A DNA stretch of 64,000 nucleotides from Astrocystis sublimbata (taxonomy: Eukaryota > Ascomycota > Sordariomycetes > Xylariales > Xylariaceae), in contig JAJNNY010000023.1 of NCBI GenBank assembly GCA_022453515.1, positions 62,001 to 126,000 on the forward strand, given 5' to 3'. Position 1 is the first letter of the stretch, and every line of letters starts with the position of its first letter. Below the pieces are notes generated by a model. The model was not told the DNA's origin, ran no database searches, and was given only the letters and a program-made list of their open reading frames with translations. Both the position numbers and the translations under genes were made by a program. Shown in pieces: positions 25,127 to 36,727 of this stretch.

Positions 25127-26696
25127 CTGGGACACATCGTTGACATTGTGTGCAATTGCTTATCCTCTTCGGGCAGCCTGTCTACCTATGGAAGTCGCAC
25201 AGTACTGTTGCCACTTTATACCATGCGGATAGAGACCTAGTAACGTTAAAATCACATCGGCAGCCAGTCAATACACATGAGTCACTCCAATCGAGAAAGC
25301 CGGCTCGTCTTCAACGCATCTGGTGCCACTGCCTAGTGCTAATGATCGCCAGGTTGCAAATGCAACGCAGAAAAAATCGACAGTCATTCTTCCTGAAATG
25401 AGGTCCAATTTTTGACTTCGAGGGAACACCCACCCTGCAACCATACGGACCATCACACCGCGAATATCATCGTGGGTCGGTAGTATGACAGTGGCGAGAA
25501 CGCGCATTAGTATACGAAGTCACCAGTGTTGCTCATCAAAAGGTCTCGCTTTCAATCGTAATAGCGTCGCATATCGTCGCATGTCACGTTGTTTCTTATT
25601 TTATTTCGGGTACATACATACCCGAGATTTTGAACTAGACATTGGTACATCGGTATTTGCAAATGAAGTTTCAGTTCCTGGGAGAGAGATATGTCGTCTG
25701 GATCTCAATTATAGCTCAGCAACATCTCAATCCAAATCCGGGGGGCACTCCCTGACACCTGCTTGTGGAAAGGGAGGAGGGGCAGGAAGTAAGAACAAGG
25801 AAAGGGAAAACTCTACACAATGAGATGAAGATAAAGGGGGCGAATACTTGGAAAATTTAATGTTGAATCACTCATCTGACTTCGACTGTGCCTACGTTGC
25901 TACTGTCAAATGAGATGGTGACTAGGGTAGATGCAACGAACTGCCATACTTATGCTGCTGCTATACAAATCACTTGATACCAAAGCTAAATTTCAGCACT
26001 GCTAAGTTACGTCTCCTCTGCTAGCGTGTTGGTACTCAGGGACAGTTACAAACATACTGATTGCATAGTTGTTTGTTTATTTCTTTAGGGAAGTACATGG
26101 ATTATATCTCCATTGAGCGCGTGACATCTCATGTGTACCTTCAAGTGCATTGTGGCACGACCATAGACGTGGTACTAGTAAGATGTGCGGGTAATGGGAA
26201 AGTGAATGAGACTTCAACGATACTCCCTTATCGTACGTATCCAGTCAGGTTTGTTGGTAACTCAATGTCAAGTTGACTTCTACTATGATTCCGCGACATA
26301 ATCATCACTGAACACTCCAGAAAAACATATATTACGCAACTACATTCATCATGTGCTCTCCCATGGTCCGATTTCGTCGTGATGTTTCAGCTCGAATTGA
26401 ATGAAGCGTCAGACAAAACACCACACGAGCCAGCGCGAAGTTGGTCACATAACGCGCGTCCAAATGTTGTTGGCCATTCCCATCACTGCTACACGAACAA
26501 AGTGGGACTGGGGATTGGCTCAGATTGGTGGGAGATAGTTTGCTCTCGCCAGTGTTATTCCACTTTGACTTTGACAATGTTTCAAAATAGGCGGCAAAGG
26601 AGGGCCGCTACTTCCCTGTCATTGACATTGATGGTAAGATTGACTTTTTGATATATGCTATTGGTGTTTTGAAACTTCTAAGGAGAGGTTTTTCAG
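25127..26696. other. Intergenic region, possible decayed upstream part of next gene
   Basis: No intact gene is supported. Between about 26380 and 26635 two plus-strand frames read somewhat like protein (one from ATG at 26382), and could be a 5' exon of the disrupted gene that follows. I could not choose between them, and the opposite strand is open there too. Confidence 0.4.
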
Positions 26697-28210
26697 CTAC
26701 AAGTAGTGAAGCGCCGCGCGAAGAGGTCGGCTGATCAATATGAGTGGTACAAAGCTCTTGTAGGGAGGGAGGGTTATACCTATTCGTCCAGGTGATCGGT
26801 GTCACCAACTTTGATAAAACCTACGCATTCCCCGGTGAAAGGCAGTATTTGAATTGGACAGACAACATGTCCGCTATCGCCTAGTACCACGGTTGTTATG
26901 TGCTATTCTACTTCCCGCAAATCATCGATCTTGACCACTATCATATCGACAGCATCGGAACTAGTTCTCAAGCCATGTTTTACAAATACAAAGAATTACC
27001 TGAGTTCCTTGAAGTTGGTATGTATTCTCTGGTGCCATTTCTTCCCACTTCTGGCAATTCTAGAGAGGCATAAGCTATCCCAAAGAGCATCGTGAACTCT
27101 CAAATCATGAGCGATTATTTACTCTAAAAGTCATTTTCTAACTTCGGCGGTTGAAGTTGAACGCCACGATTTCGGCACATCAGGAAGGCACTATGCCATA
27201 GTTCAGCTCGCCGGATGCGATCCGTTCCAACACCCACAACCCGATGGACGTCTGTCCTGCCTGTGGCGAGTCAGCGATTCACCACTCGGACAGGTATACT
27301 CTCCACGGTTTGGTGATCAATTCCAGTAGGTACTTCCTCAGACCTGCCATGCTCTCGTTTACGCTACTCTCATTTGAGTCAAAAGGAGGAATAGGAAGAG
27401 GCAGGGGGAATGCTTACTGACTGCCCGATGCCTTGAAATAGAGCTACAGCTTATATCGCTACGGAACCCTTTCGAGACGCGCTACGTCGTGGCGACCACA
27501 GCTATTCGAACGCGTTTACACTGGATGATAGAGCCAAAGCAACGACCGTGGCGCCTTGTCTGATAGCATACAAACCACAGGATTCTCCAAATACCAAGGC
27601 TGGTATAGTAAGTCATCAACCAAAGCTGAACCCGGCTATGCGCAAATTTAAGTATTTATATCAAGAGTGATTTTCTGTCAGCCGAGACAAAAAGTTGACC
27701 AAGCTTTGCAGTATGTGAGACTCGATATTGAGTATGAGTGGTCTACGATGGTGACATTCAGTATGCAAATTTCATAGTTCCTTTGGTCTCCCCCCTCCCT
27801 CGTTCAAGTCTCGGAGGCATTGAGAAAACCTAACCAGGATTTCCGCTTCTGAAATACCCGTGACATCTCTGACCATGAGAAAATACTTCGCTGTAAGAGG
27901 CAACACTGACTCTAGCGGTTGAAGTCCATATAGAACTTCGATGGCACCCGTCGAAGTGGACCATTCAAAGGAGGGCTAGGGCCTGGTACGGAACGCAAGC
28001 AGCTCGACTACCCCCGGAGCAGCGGGTTGGAGATATAGAGATTGAGCGTAAGCACTTATTTCCTTGACTGAATCCAGCGCTTTGTTCTTTGTTGGTCGCC
28101 TTGCTGACCCTGTCGCAGATGAGAAACTCCGCCGGAATATCTTGAATGAACTGGAGGGATGTTGGTTAGAACCAGACACGCAGAGATCAAGCCTTGGCAC
28201 CCACGAGTAG
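26697..28210 (+). pseudogene. Six-exon gene of unknown function with disrupted 5' part
   Basis: Product not recognised. The 3' part is well supported because six consecutive segments join in phase at good splice sites: 26801-27017, 27157-27325, 27442-27607, 27712-27760, 27916-28047 and 28119-28210, with donors GTATGT, GTAGGT, GTAAGT, GTATGC and GTAAGC, ending at TAG. The joined segments give 275 codons with a mixed, natural composition (PQIIDLDHYHIDSIGT, LAGCDPFQHPQPDGRL, NILNELEGCWLEP). Against an intact gene, a TAG at 26882-26884 lies in frame inside the first segment (CAG to TAG would explain it). The preceding coding-like segment from 26697 (SADQYEWYKALVGREGYTY) is in another frame and would need a one-base shift near 26790. 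The true start is not resolved. Confidence 0.5.
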
Positions 28211-29094
28211 TACCTTTCAATTGCAATGATAGCAGGTAATCCTGTATTGAGATATGTGCTGGGACGATTCGGGGGGTACGAGTTATCGCCACAATCGAGA
28301 TAACTGAAGCACCAGGAACTGAACGTGGGCATTATGTCAAAGAATCTGGTGATATTGACTGTACAGAGACACTATACATGTATAAGACAGATTGCCCTAG
28401 GAGACACTGAAATTGACGAGCTTTGGTGCATGGACTCTGTAACTAGTTATAGAGTCTTTCTTTGAAGACATATTGTTTAACCGAATCAAACACACATTCG
28501 ATTCAACAAGATACACAGGTGCTTTCATGGCAATTCAACATATCGTTTCTTCAAGGGTCCATGGAAGAGAATTGCCTCACGCCTGACTTTGATATGTCAT
28601 ACCTGCGTGACTTTGCTTGTGCCATATCTGTTCCTAGCGGCATCATTTTTTCGGCTTCAGACTCACAATTTAGCGGCATCATGCATACCATAGGGGCTTG
28701 CTGGCTGGCTGGCTGGCTGGCTCGGGGTTCAGCGGAGTCATTACTTGCTCATTTCGATACCATAGCTCAGATACAGATAGCTTGGCCCCGGTTGATGTGC
28801 CATGTCCGTAGTTATGGATTTCCTTGATATCATCGTCATACTACCCGTACATGTCTGTACGCCGAATGGACAGAAATCAAGCCAATGGTAGATGGAGATA
28901 GACAACTCAACTATTAAGGAAAGGCTTGCACTTGATTAGGCTAGGGCTAAATGACTGTGCGTCAGGGGTAAGGTATGCTCCACGTAGCCAGCCTGATATT
29001 ACCTGTTATTCAAATCATTGCAAGGTTTGGTTTTGGATGATAAGTGCTGATGTATGTGCTTGCTCAGCTATTAGACATGTTTGAGGTATGTGCT
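28211..29094. other. Intergenic region with GGCT microsatellite
   Basis: Nothing coding is supported. The stretch holds a GGCT repeat at about 28699-28722 and otherwise unremarkable sequence up to the stop codon of GAB1 on the minus strand. Confidence 0.55.
28699..28722 (+). repeat. GGCT tetranucleotide microsatellite
   Basis: CTGG/GGCT units repeat about six times without interruption. Confidence 0.85.
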
Positions 29095-30523
29095 CTATAT
29101 TTGTCGAATATTCTTCCCGACCATTTCCGGCCGTTCTACTTCCCATTCATCCCTGAGTATCGCGAATGCCAGATCGCTTACCAGCAAGCTCTGTCCCAGA
29201 CTCCAGACCAAGGTGATGGCATAAAAGAAGTTGGCATTACCGCTCCCGGCATAGATCCAGAGATAGTAGAAAGCAGGGCCTAAGAATGCGGAGTAGAGAA
29301 TAGTAGATGCTGCAAAGAAGGGATAACGCATCAAAGGGAACACGTGCCGGAACAGGGGCACCACCGCGAGGGTCAAGCTGATGTCGGCTATACTTGGGTA
29401 GGGCTTGAAGATGCTGAAGATGCAGAGTAGGATGGCGAGTGCGGCGAGGGGCTGCGAGCGAATTCGAATTGAGAGGCCGCCCACATATGAAGAGAGATGT
29501 AGCCAGAAGACGCCTATGAAAAAGGACCTGAAACTGTCGAATATCTCAATGAAGAAGTACCACCAGAGCCCCACATTCGGAGTGAGATCGGTCATGGTAA
29601 GCTGGATGCCGTATGTTGAGGGAATGAATTCCCACGATCCAGTAAGGAGGTATGATGCGCCAAAGAGGGTTAAGAGGCACCCCGCGACGGCGAGAACTGC
29701 AGTTCCTGCGAATTGCGGAAGCGACGCAATCTTGTTTGCTGAATGCTGGCGATCATAGGCGAGCAGAACCAGGGGTGGGAGTAGGAGAACGGGGTACATG
29801 GAGAGATAGGCAGCGAAGGAGAGGGCGAGCATGGCGTTCAGGGGGTTTCCCGAGATGGCCTTGGCGATGGCGTGAAGAATGGCGCAGGTGGTGAAGACAT
29901 TCGTCGGCCTCCCCAGACAAGTGGCGATGGTGAAGGGGTTGAACAGGTAGCTGCGGCGACAGGACATGTTAGCAAGCGCATCTGAAGCCTCGGCAGAGGG
30001 GACGGAAGGGGACATGTGCGTTTACATTGCGGCGACGACATATCCACTCCATTGCCTGTCCTTGCGCGCCGACGTGAACAGCCTCGATGCGGCGGCCTCG
30101 CCCGACTCGGCGATGCGGTATAGGGCGTCGGCGCTCGCTATGTCGACAGCGACGTACAGGAGGCAGGTGAAGAAGGGGTACGTCGCCGGGTCGGGGAGCA
30201 GGGACAGCAGCGGCAGAAGCAGCGGTGCCTGGTGGTAGACACCGCCGTCGTAGGGCGACACATTGTGGTTGTATAGGAACAGCCCCTCTTGCACTAGATA
30301 CAGCCCGTGGTCAATGGTGTTCACAATGGTGTTCACGATGGCGTCCGCGGCGACGAGGGGCCGTCTCACATCGTTTGAAGCTCGTGACGGGCGTCGACAC
30401 CTCGACACGGCTGGTCAGGAGGTCTGGGAGGGCGGGAAATACGGCGAAGAGCGCGAGTCGGAGGAGGGCAGCGGCGCCGTAGAGGCCAGCTGTGTCCTGG
30501 AAACCCATCTTACCGGCGCTCAT
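29095..30523 (-). CDS. GAB1: GPI transamidase subunit Gab1 / PIG-U
   Basis: Multi-spanning ER membrane subunit of the GPI transamidase, which attaches GPI anchors to proteins. Exons on minus: 30523-30370, 30293-30026 and 29950-29095, with donors GTGAGA and GTAAAC, acceptors TCTAG and CGCAG, and branch-like TTGAC and GCTAAC. Phases agree and give 425 residues, normal for PIG-U. Family motifs are clear: STPVTSFKRLQEGLFLYN and SPYDGGVYHQAPLLLPL in the N-terminal third, and YLFNPFTIATCLGRPT in the middle. At least eight hydrophobic helices follow. Intron 1 contains a near-perfect tandem AATGGTGTTCAC repeat (30314-30340). The gene is divergent from NOP7 with a 685-base gap. Confidence 0.9.
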
Positions 30524-31208
30524 GTCGCCAGTCCATCGTAGAGGCCGAGGGATGACGGGATATCTATCGTGTTGGTCGGGGCAGGTAGGGTTGTTTGGAA
30601 GTCGTCGGACTGTGCCCAGTTAAGTGGAAGGTAAGTTGTCATGTAAGAGGATGTAAGGTCAAGTAGGTACATGCACAGCTGTACAATCTGTACCGATGTA
30701 GGTGCCTAACCGTGCCTCTAAAGCTGGGGTACGCAAGTACCTTCTACAGGCTGGTTGCCGGCATACTGAGTACCTGCGCTGGAGATTGCCGACTTTTACC
30801 GATCAAGGACACACCTGTCATGTTAAGGTACAGGGTCATTACTAGCAGTGGGTCCTAGTGGGCAGTACCTATCGATAAGAACGATACCCCGGAAAGCGGC
30901 ACGCGCTAAGCCTTTTGAGCTGGATCATCGGGGGCGGTCAGAGGCGGCAGGTACTGGGCATCCCAGAGCTCAAGCAAAAAAAAAGTCGACCGCCCCACCA
31001 AGCCCGCCAAAGCAGATGGAACGGCCAGTCTTGCTATCGATTGCTACAATTGCTGCCGCGATTGCTGCTGCTGGTTGCTAGGAGCCGCCCGAACTTTCCA
31101 CATACTTTCCCATCAACATCGACGTCGCCGTCCTGCAACAGGCACATTGACCACGCTCAGCCACCTGCACCAATTCCATAGAATTCGGTCCTCCCCGTCG
31201 CCGCCGTC
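30524..31208. promoter_or_regulatory. Divergent promoter region of GAB1 and NOP7
   Basis: This 685-base region lies between two divergent start codons. It carries TAGGTAC/GTACC motif copies (30664-30672, 30697-30708 and 30845-30870). Its right half is richer in C and A with an 11-base A run near 30976. No coding sequence is supported. Confidence 0.5.
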
Positions 31209-33230
31209 ATGGGCAGAATAAAGAAGAAGGGTGAGGCGGGTAACGCCAAAAACTACATCACCCGAACCCAGGCCGTCAAGAAGCTGCAGATCAGCCTCCC
31301 CGACTTCCGGAAGCTGTGCATCTGGAAGGGCATATTCCCGCGCGAGCCCAGGAACAGGAAGAAGGCCTCCAAGAGCTCCACCGCCTCCACCACATTCTAC
31401 TACGCCAAAGACATCCAGTTCCTGCTGCACGAGCCCTTGCTGCACAAGTTCCGCGAGCAGAAGGCCCTCGAGAAGAAGATCTCCAAGGCCCTCGGCCGCG
31501 GCGATGTCAGCGATGCCAGCCGCCTCGAGCGCAACGCCGCCCGCCCCGAGAAGACCGGCAAGCCGCGCTACACCCTCGACCATGTCATCCGCGACCGCTA
31601 CCCGACCTTCGTCGATGCCCTGCGCGACCTTGACGACTGCCTGTCCATGCTCTTCCTCTTTGCGAATCTCCCCTCCACCTCGACTGTCCCCGCCAAGATG
31701 ATCGCCCGCTGCGAGCGCTTGTGCCTCGAGTTCGAACACTACCTCATCACCTCTCAGAGCTTGCGCAAGTCTTTCCTGTCCATCAAGGGCATCTACTACC
31801 AAGCCAGGATCCAAGGCGAGGACATCTTATGGCTCGTTCCCTACAAGTTCAACCAGCGCGTCGTTGGGGATGTCGATTTCAGGATCATGGGCACTTTCGT
31901 CGAGTTCTACATGACTCTGCTTGGCTTTGTCAACTTCAGACTCTACACCTCAGCCGGCCTGAAGTACCCGCCAAAGTTCGACCAGAGCAAGGACGACGAA
32001 GCCGCAGAGCTCGGCGCTTTCAAGCTCGAGGGCAACCATGCCGCCGCCACAGTCGCACCCGAACCAGCTCAACTGACGAGTGGCGACTCTGCTGCCCAGC
32101 CTGATCCCAAAACACAAGCCGAGGTGAACAAGCTGATCCGACAGATGAAGGACACTGGAGTGGAGAGTGACCAGACCGACGCTATTGTGGACAAGGAAGA
32201 ATCGACCGACGCTATTGATAAGTTTGAGCCCGCTGCACCAGGCGGCGATCCTCTCCCCCAGCCCTCATACTCTGGTAACGAGCCGGGGTCGTTGTTTGCC
32301 AACTGCACCGTCTATCTATCACGTGAAACGCCGCGACAACCGCTGGAATTAATTCTACGGGCTTTTGGATGTAAGCGCGTCGGCTGGGACTCGGTGCTGG
32401 GTGAAGGCGCGTACACGACGAACGAGCATGACCCATCCATCACCCACCAGATTGTCGACCGCCCGGTAATCCAGGCCGCCATGGACCAAGATGCAGATGG
32501 CGAAGACAACCAAACCTCGCAGAAACTGGCGCCTAATCAAAGAATACCAGGACGTATCTATGTACAACCGCAGTGGGTCTGGGATAGCATCAATGATGAG
32601 GAGCTAAAGCAACCAAATGAGTACGTTCCGGGTGCCCAATTGCCGCCCCATCTGAGTCCCTTTGTGCAGAACACACAGGGTGCTTATGATCCGACCCTTC
32701 CTCTCAAAGATCAAGAGCTTGAAGGAGAAGCCTTGGATGATAGCGATGGCGACGAGGAGGTCGAGGACGAGGACGAGGAGGACGATAGTCTCGCTGTTAA
32801 GAAGCCCAAAGTTGCTGCCAATGGCATGGACGTTGATGCGTCAGACGATGAGGACGACGAAGCTGATGACGGTTCCTTTGGAGGCTTCTCCGGAAATGAG
32901 GAGTCAGACGGAGGCGAGGACGAAGAAGATGAGTCAGAGTCGGAAGAGCTTCGAAACCAGCAAGAATTGGAGGCTGAGCTTAGTGGCAAGCCTGTCAAGC
33001 AGACTGAGGTGGATTCGCGGGCCAAGAAGCTAGAGGCCAAGAAGCAGCTGGCGCGGAAAGCTAAGGAAGAGGCCGAAGACATTGACAGAGCAAAAGGAAT
33101 GCTGAGCAAGAAGAAACGGAAACTGTTCGAGCAAATGCAGTACACCAACAACAAGAAGAGTGCAGAAGATTTGAAACTGCGGCAAAAGAGGAGAAAGTTG
33201 GAGAAGCAAAAGGCAAAGGCGGCGGCGTAA
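31209..33230 (+). CDS. NOP7: Pescadillo homologue, ribosome biogenesis protein Nop7
   Basis: Nucleolar component of the PeBoW complex (with Erb1 and Ytm1), needed for 27S pre-rRNA processing and 60S subunit maturation. Single exon of 673 codons. The N-terminal Pescadillo domain is unmistakable: [19 protein letters not shown], then [37 protein letters not shown] and [14 protein letters not shown] domain spans about residues 355-470 ([10 protein letters not shown] ... [13 protein letters not shown]). Residues about 510-590 are strongly acidic (runs of Asp/Glu), and the last 80 are a Lys-rich coiled coil ([13 protein letters not shown] to KQKAKAAA). Length and order match fungal Nop7. The ATG sits directly after the CCGCCGTC leader and no intron is needed. 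Confidence 0.96.
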   Translation: MGRIKKKGEAGNAKNYITRTQAVKKLQISLPDFRKLCIWKGIFPREPRNRKKASKSSTASTTFYYAKDIQFLLHEPLLHKFREQKALEKKISKALGRGDVSDASRLERNAARPEKTGKPRYTLDHVIRDRYPTFVDALRDLDDCLSMLFLFANLPSTSTVPAKMIARCERLCLEFEHYLITSQSLRKSFLSIKGIYYQARIQGEDILWLVPYKFNQRVVGDVDFRIMGTFVEFYMTLLGFVNFRLYTSAGLKYPPKFDQSKDDEAAELGAFKLEGNHAAATVAPEPAQLTSGDSAAQPDPKTQAEVNKLIRQMKDTGVESDQTDAIVDKEESTDAIDKFEPAAPGGDPLPQPSYSGNEPGSLFANCTVYLSRETPRQPLELILRAFGCKRVGWDSVLGEGAYTTNEHDPSITHQIVDRPVIQAAMDQDADGEDNQTSQKLAPNQRIPGRIYVQPQWVWDSINDEELKQPNEYVPGAQLPPHLSPFVQNTQGAYDPTLPLKDQELEGEALDDSDGDEEVEDEDEEDDSLAVKKPKVAANGMDVDASDDEDDEADDGSFGGFSGNEESDGGEDEEDESESEELRNQQELEAELSGKPVKQTEVDSRAKKLEAKKQLARKAKEEAEDIDRAKGMLSKKKRKLFEQMQYTNNKKSAEDLKLRQKRRKLEKQKAKAAA

Positions 33231-33585
33231 GGAATTTCTTAGACAGTGTTTGCAATTTTAATACCAATGATTTTCGTCATAATGCTGTGTCTGGCCGGAG
33301 GTAGTCATTCCACATTACATCACGGAAATGTTGTTTCCCGGTAACTAACCGTAAGCTGTGAGTGACTGCTTGTTTGTTTCAAAAGCTGCTGAGATTTGTG
33401 TTGCAAAGGCTCGACCTTCAGGCTTTATCTCAAGTGATTGGCGTCGAACCCACAATTGAACGACCCGTTCTCATTCCTCAATTCCCACTGTGCCTTTGGT
33501 TCTTGGGTTCTTGGGTTCATCCAACGCGACTGTGTCTGTCATCCGCCGGACCACATTGATATAATTCCTCACACGCATATATATA
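33231..33585. other. Short intergenic region between NOP7 and the RRN9-like gene
   Basis: A 355-base region holding the NOP7 3' flank and the promoter of the next gene; an A/T stretch ATATATATAA lies just before the ATG at 33586. Nothing coding is seen. Confidence 0.5.
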
Positions 33586-35656
33586 ATGGCACATGCCGGG
33601 AGTGATTCGGACGAGTACATCCCTGCTTCCGATGATTCGGATGCTGCAGATGAGCGCCCGAACCGCTGGAAGGGGCCTCCATCCACCTGGCAGCAGCTGA
33701 ATAGCGCTGAGATTGATACAATCACTGCACTCGACGATCTTCGCAACCAGGACCTATCTGTTCATCTATACAATGCATTCTCCCTGAAGCACAGACATGG
33801 CAAGATAACAAAACGAAAGGATGTCAAGTCCGTATCCAAACAGGTGATGCGTTACCCTGAGCCGTGACAAGTGGATGCCACCAGGAATGCTGACGAGGAA
33901 ACAGGGTGTCGCTGCCGCGGGGATTGAGTCCAAATGGATTCCTCCAAATGCATGGACGGCCTGGCCACTGCCAGCAAGCGTGGTGCCACGACCAGAGTTC
34001 ATGAAGCGGGCAGGTGCCGCCGATGAGCACATCACCTTCAAAATGGAAACGGCCTATGCGCCCCAGGCTGAGTTGGAACAGACCATTTCAGCCACCATGT
34101 TGAGGTTGGCCAAAGAGAAATTTCAGGCGAGGAAAGCGGAATCGGAACCTCGCCCCGGAGCTGGTGATGAGGATGGCTCTGCAGTTGAGCTGAGTTCCGC
34201 GTCTAGTAATTCCAGATTGAGAAGTCGTGCCAGATCGCGCCCAAAGTCTCGAGCTCTGAAGTACGAAAGCACCAGTGAGGGCGAAATGATGGACCTTGAC
34301 GATCCCCACGGTGAAGAGCGCCCTATATCTGCGACCACGCCGAATATCCCATTGGAGCCCGTCGTTGCCACGGATGACGAGCTATCATACAAGCTTCTGC
34401 GTCCATCGGTACAGAGCGTCATAAAAAGTCTCGACATAGCACTCAGGGTCCTGCACAATGCCCAAGAGTCAAAGATGCATTATCACTCCGAATCCGAGGC
34501 GTCCGACGCATCATCTCGCTCGCGGTCCCGTACTCGCACCCGTTCGCGTAGTAGGCGACTTTCAAGCAACTTGACCGTGTCGCCAGATGACATGCAGAGA
34601 AACTTTGTGGAAAGGCGCTCACAACCAAGAGCGACGGGATCAATAGCCCCAAAAAACTCCGAAGGAGTGAAGAAAAAACTTGGTCGTCCAAAAAAGGAGT
34701 ATCCAAGGCTTGAGGGCGAGGCAGAAGGAGACTACATGATCCGGATTGCGCGACTGCGGAAGAAATCTATTCCGCACTTTGACGACGATCATACGAATCC
34801 CGCCTCGGGTTCAGCACCGAAATTAACAGCGGCTGAAGTCGCGCCCAGCAAGCCAAAAGGATCACTGAAATCTCGTCCACAATCACGGCCGAGACAGAGA
34901 GAGCCAACAGCTGAGTCCGATACCACATCCGAGAACGAGCCGCAAGAGAAATCATTCCGACGGCCGAGGCTAGCATTAGTTCGTTTACGCGACTGGAAAG
35001 ATGTCATCGGAGCTGCCGCTCTCGCCGGAATTCCCGCAGAGGCACTGGACCGAACAGCGCGGCGATGCGCCAACCTCTTCGGTCAAAGTTTCGTGATGCA
35101 CACACTACAAGAAGATCCATCGGCGCCGAACAACCCTACAGAATACAAACCAGGGTTGGCGATGACTTCTCTGCCTAGACAAGCGCAGGGCAGCGACGAC
35201 GATGATGTTGACACTGACACCCATAACCAGGTGCCAGTCTCACAACCTCCGCAGCCTTGCGCGAGAGGCCGCCCCCTGAAGTCGAATACTGGGTCTTCTA
35301 GTATGAAGACGGGCTATTTCTGCATAGTCAGCAACTGCCCGCGCGCAGTGAAACCGTTCACACGCCGTGCAAATCTTCTACATCACCTGAAGGTCATACA
35401 CCAAAATGATGGCGACGTCGGGCTACCACTGACTGAAGTGCCGAGCGAGGATGAGATGCATGGCGCTGTGCATGTTGACGGGTTTTTGAAGCCGATCAAG
35501 ATCCGTCCGGGCTGGGGCCGTGATGATGCGACCCAGGAGAAAAGAAAACCTCGAATAAAGCTCAAAACAACTGCAGATGCCGTACCAGCTACAAGAAGCG
35601 AGGACACCGACACGAGCATGCGGGAAGCGAACGATAACGATTCTTCGGATGGTTGA
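33586..35656 (+). CDS. RRN9: Rrn9-domain protein (RNA polymerase I upstream factor-like), apparent frameshift
   Basis: Rrn9 is a subunit of the upstream activation factor for RNA polymerase I. The N-terminus (NRWKGPPSTWQQLNSAEID ... NQDLSVHLYNAFSLKHRH) is the conserved Rrn9 domain, preceded by an acidic start. The frame from 33586 closes with TGA at 33865-33867. The rest continues in another frame (CVTLSRDKWMPP, then KWIPPNAWTAWPLP) to 35656. No intron of plausible size joins them: the best pair (donor GTATCC, acceptor ACAAG) leaves only 40 bases and no usable branch site. Removing one base near 33851-33853 gives a smooth join, so a base error or frameshift mutation is likely. The C-terminal half has Ser/Arg-rich stretches, two AT-hook-like GRP motifs (KKLGRPKKE and ARGRPLKSN) and a possible C2H2-like finger (CIVSNC ... 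HHLKVIH). Confidence 0.7.
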
Positions 35657-35795
35657 AGTCTCAGCTCTTGTTTTGGATTTCATTGAAAATCTCGAATCAA
35701 TTTCAGAGTGCAGCTAGGAGCTGCCGCTCGCAATCACGATACGAGAAGCCTTGTTTTCAGACGAATCGAAAATATCTCTCTGAAGCAGGCATACC

Positions 35796-36727
35796 CTATG
35801 ACTTCTTGGCGGCGAACTGCCTCTCCACCTCGTCCGCGAATTCACCGATAGTGGTAAACCTCCATTCAAAAGCTGTGGCATCCCTGTACTTCTGCAAGAC
35901 AATATCCTTCCCTCTATCCTTACTGCCTCCCTCCTCGTACCCTCTTGAGATCCAGACACTTCTCAGTCCAAGCTCCTTCGACGGCACGTGGTCAATCTTC
36001 AGGCTCTCAGCCACATGCAGCAGATCTCCCTTTTCCCAATCGACATTTAGGTCCTTCTTCGCGTGGCCGAATAAGTACTGGAAGTTCTGGTGGCCTGGCT
36101 TGTAACTTCCGATATCCTGCGCCGTGTACGCAGCGTCGAACTTGGCAGGGTGCAGCTGCTTGGTCAGGGTGGACTCCATGTTGGAATTGTTGACATTGGA
36201 TAGAATGATGAGCTTGTAGTGCTGCGCCAGCTTCTGTAAACCCGCCACGGTGTCAGGAAAGGGACCCCAGGTCCCGACCGCATTTCCGAACGGCTCAGTG
36301 ACGCTGTCGGACAGCGACACTCCGGTCTCGTGCGCTAGCTCCGACATAGACATGGCGAGGACTTCGTTGTAAGGCAGGGTGGGCGTTCGCGACTGGTGAG
36401 ACCCTGCGAGCTCCTCGAGACGGTGGAGGGCCGCTTGCGGGTCGGTTTTGAATGCGTGGGAGGCGGGTAGTTGATCGATGAGAGGTTTGAGAGCGGTTAT
36501 TATGCCCGTCTCCCAGTCGATCAGGGTGCCGTAGCAGTCGAAGCTACAGTCATTGTGATTAGTTGGGAAATCTCCTACCGTTTGCTTATCAATTGGTGGT
36601 TTTTCTCTTCGTGTGCCAGCAGGTGATAATGGATCGTGTTCTTTGGTTCTGGTCGATTCTGCGTGGAGTTGTGGGAGACGTACCTGAGAGCTTTGAAGCT
36701 CGTCAAGTCAGATTGCGACGATGCCAT
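35796..36727 (-). CDS. Haloacid dehalogenase-like hydrolase, type II
   Basis: HAD-superfamily hydrolase of the L-2-haloacid dehalogenase group. Exon 1 is 36727-36684 and exon 2 is 36543-35796; the intron is 140 bases (donor GTACGT, acceptor TGTAG) and the total is 263 residues, normal for the group. Motif I is SFDCYGTLIDW with the nucleophile Asp at residue 17. Motif II is IILSNVNN, the motif III lysine is in GSYKPG, and the late motif HVAESLKIDHVPSKELGL matches fungal type II dehalogenases. No signal peptide, so probably cytosolic. The natural substrate cannot be read from sequence; many fungal members have no proven dehalogenase activity. It is convergent with the RRN9-like gene, with only 139 bases between stops. 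Confidence 0.87.

Noticed and set aside
27976..28332. 118-codon minus-strand frame
   Set aside because: It is antisense to the last exons of the spliced gene at 26801-28210 and has no features of its own.
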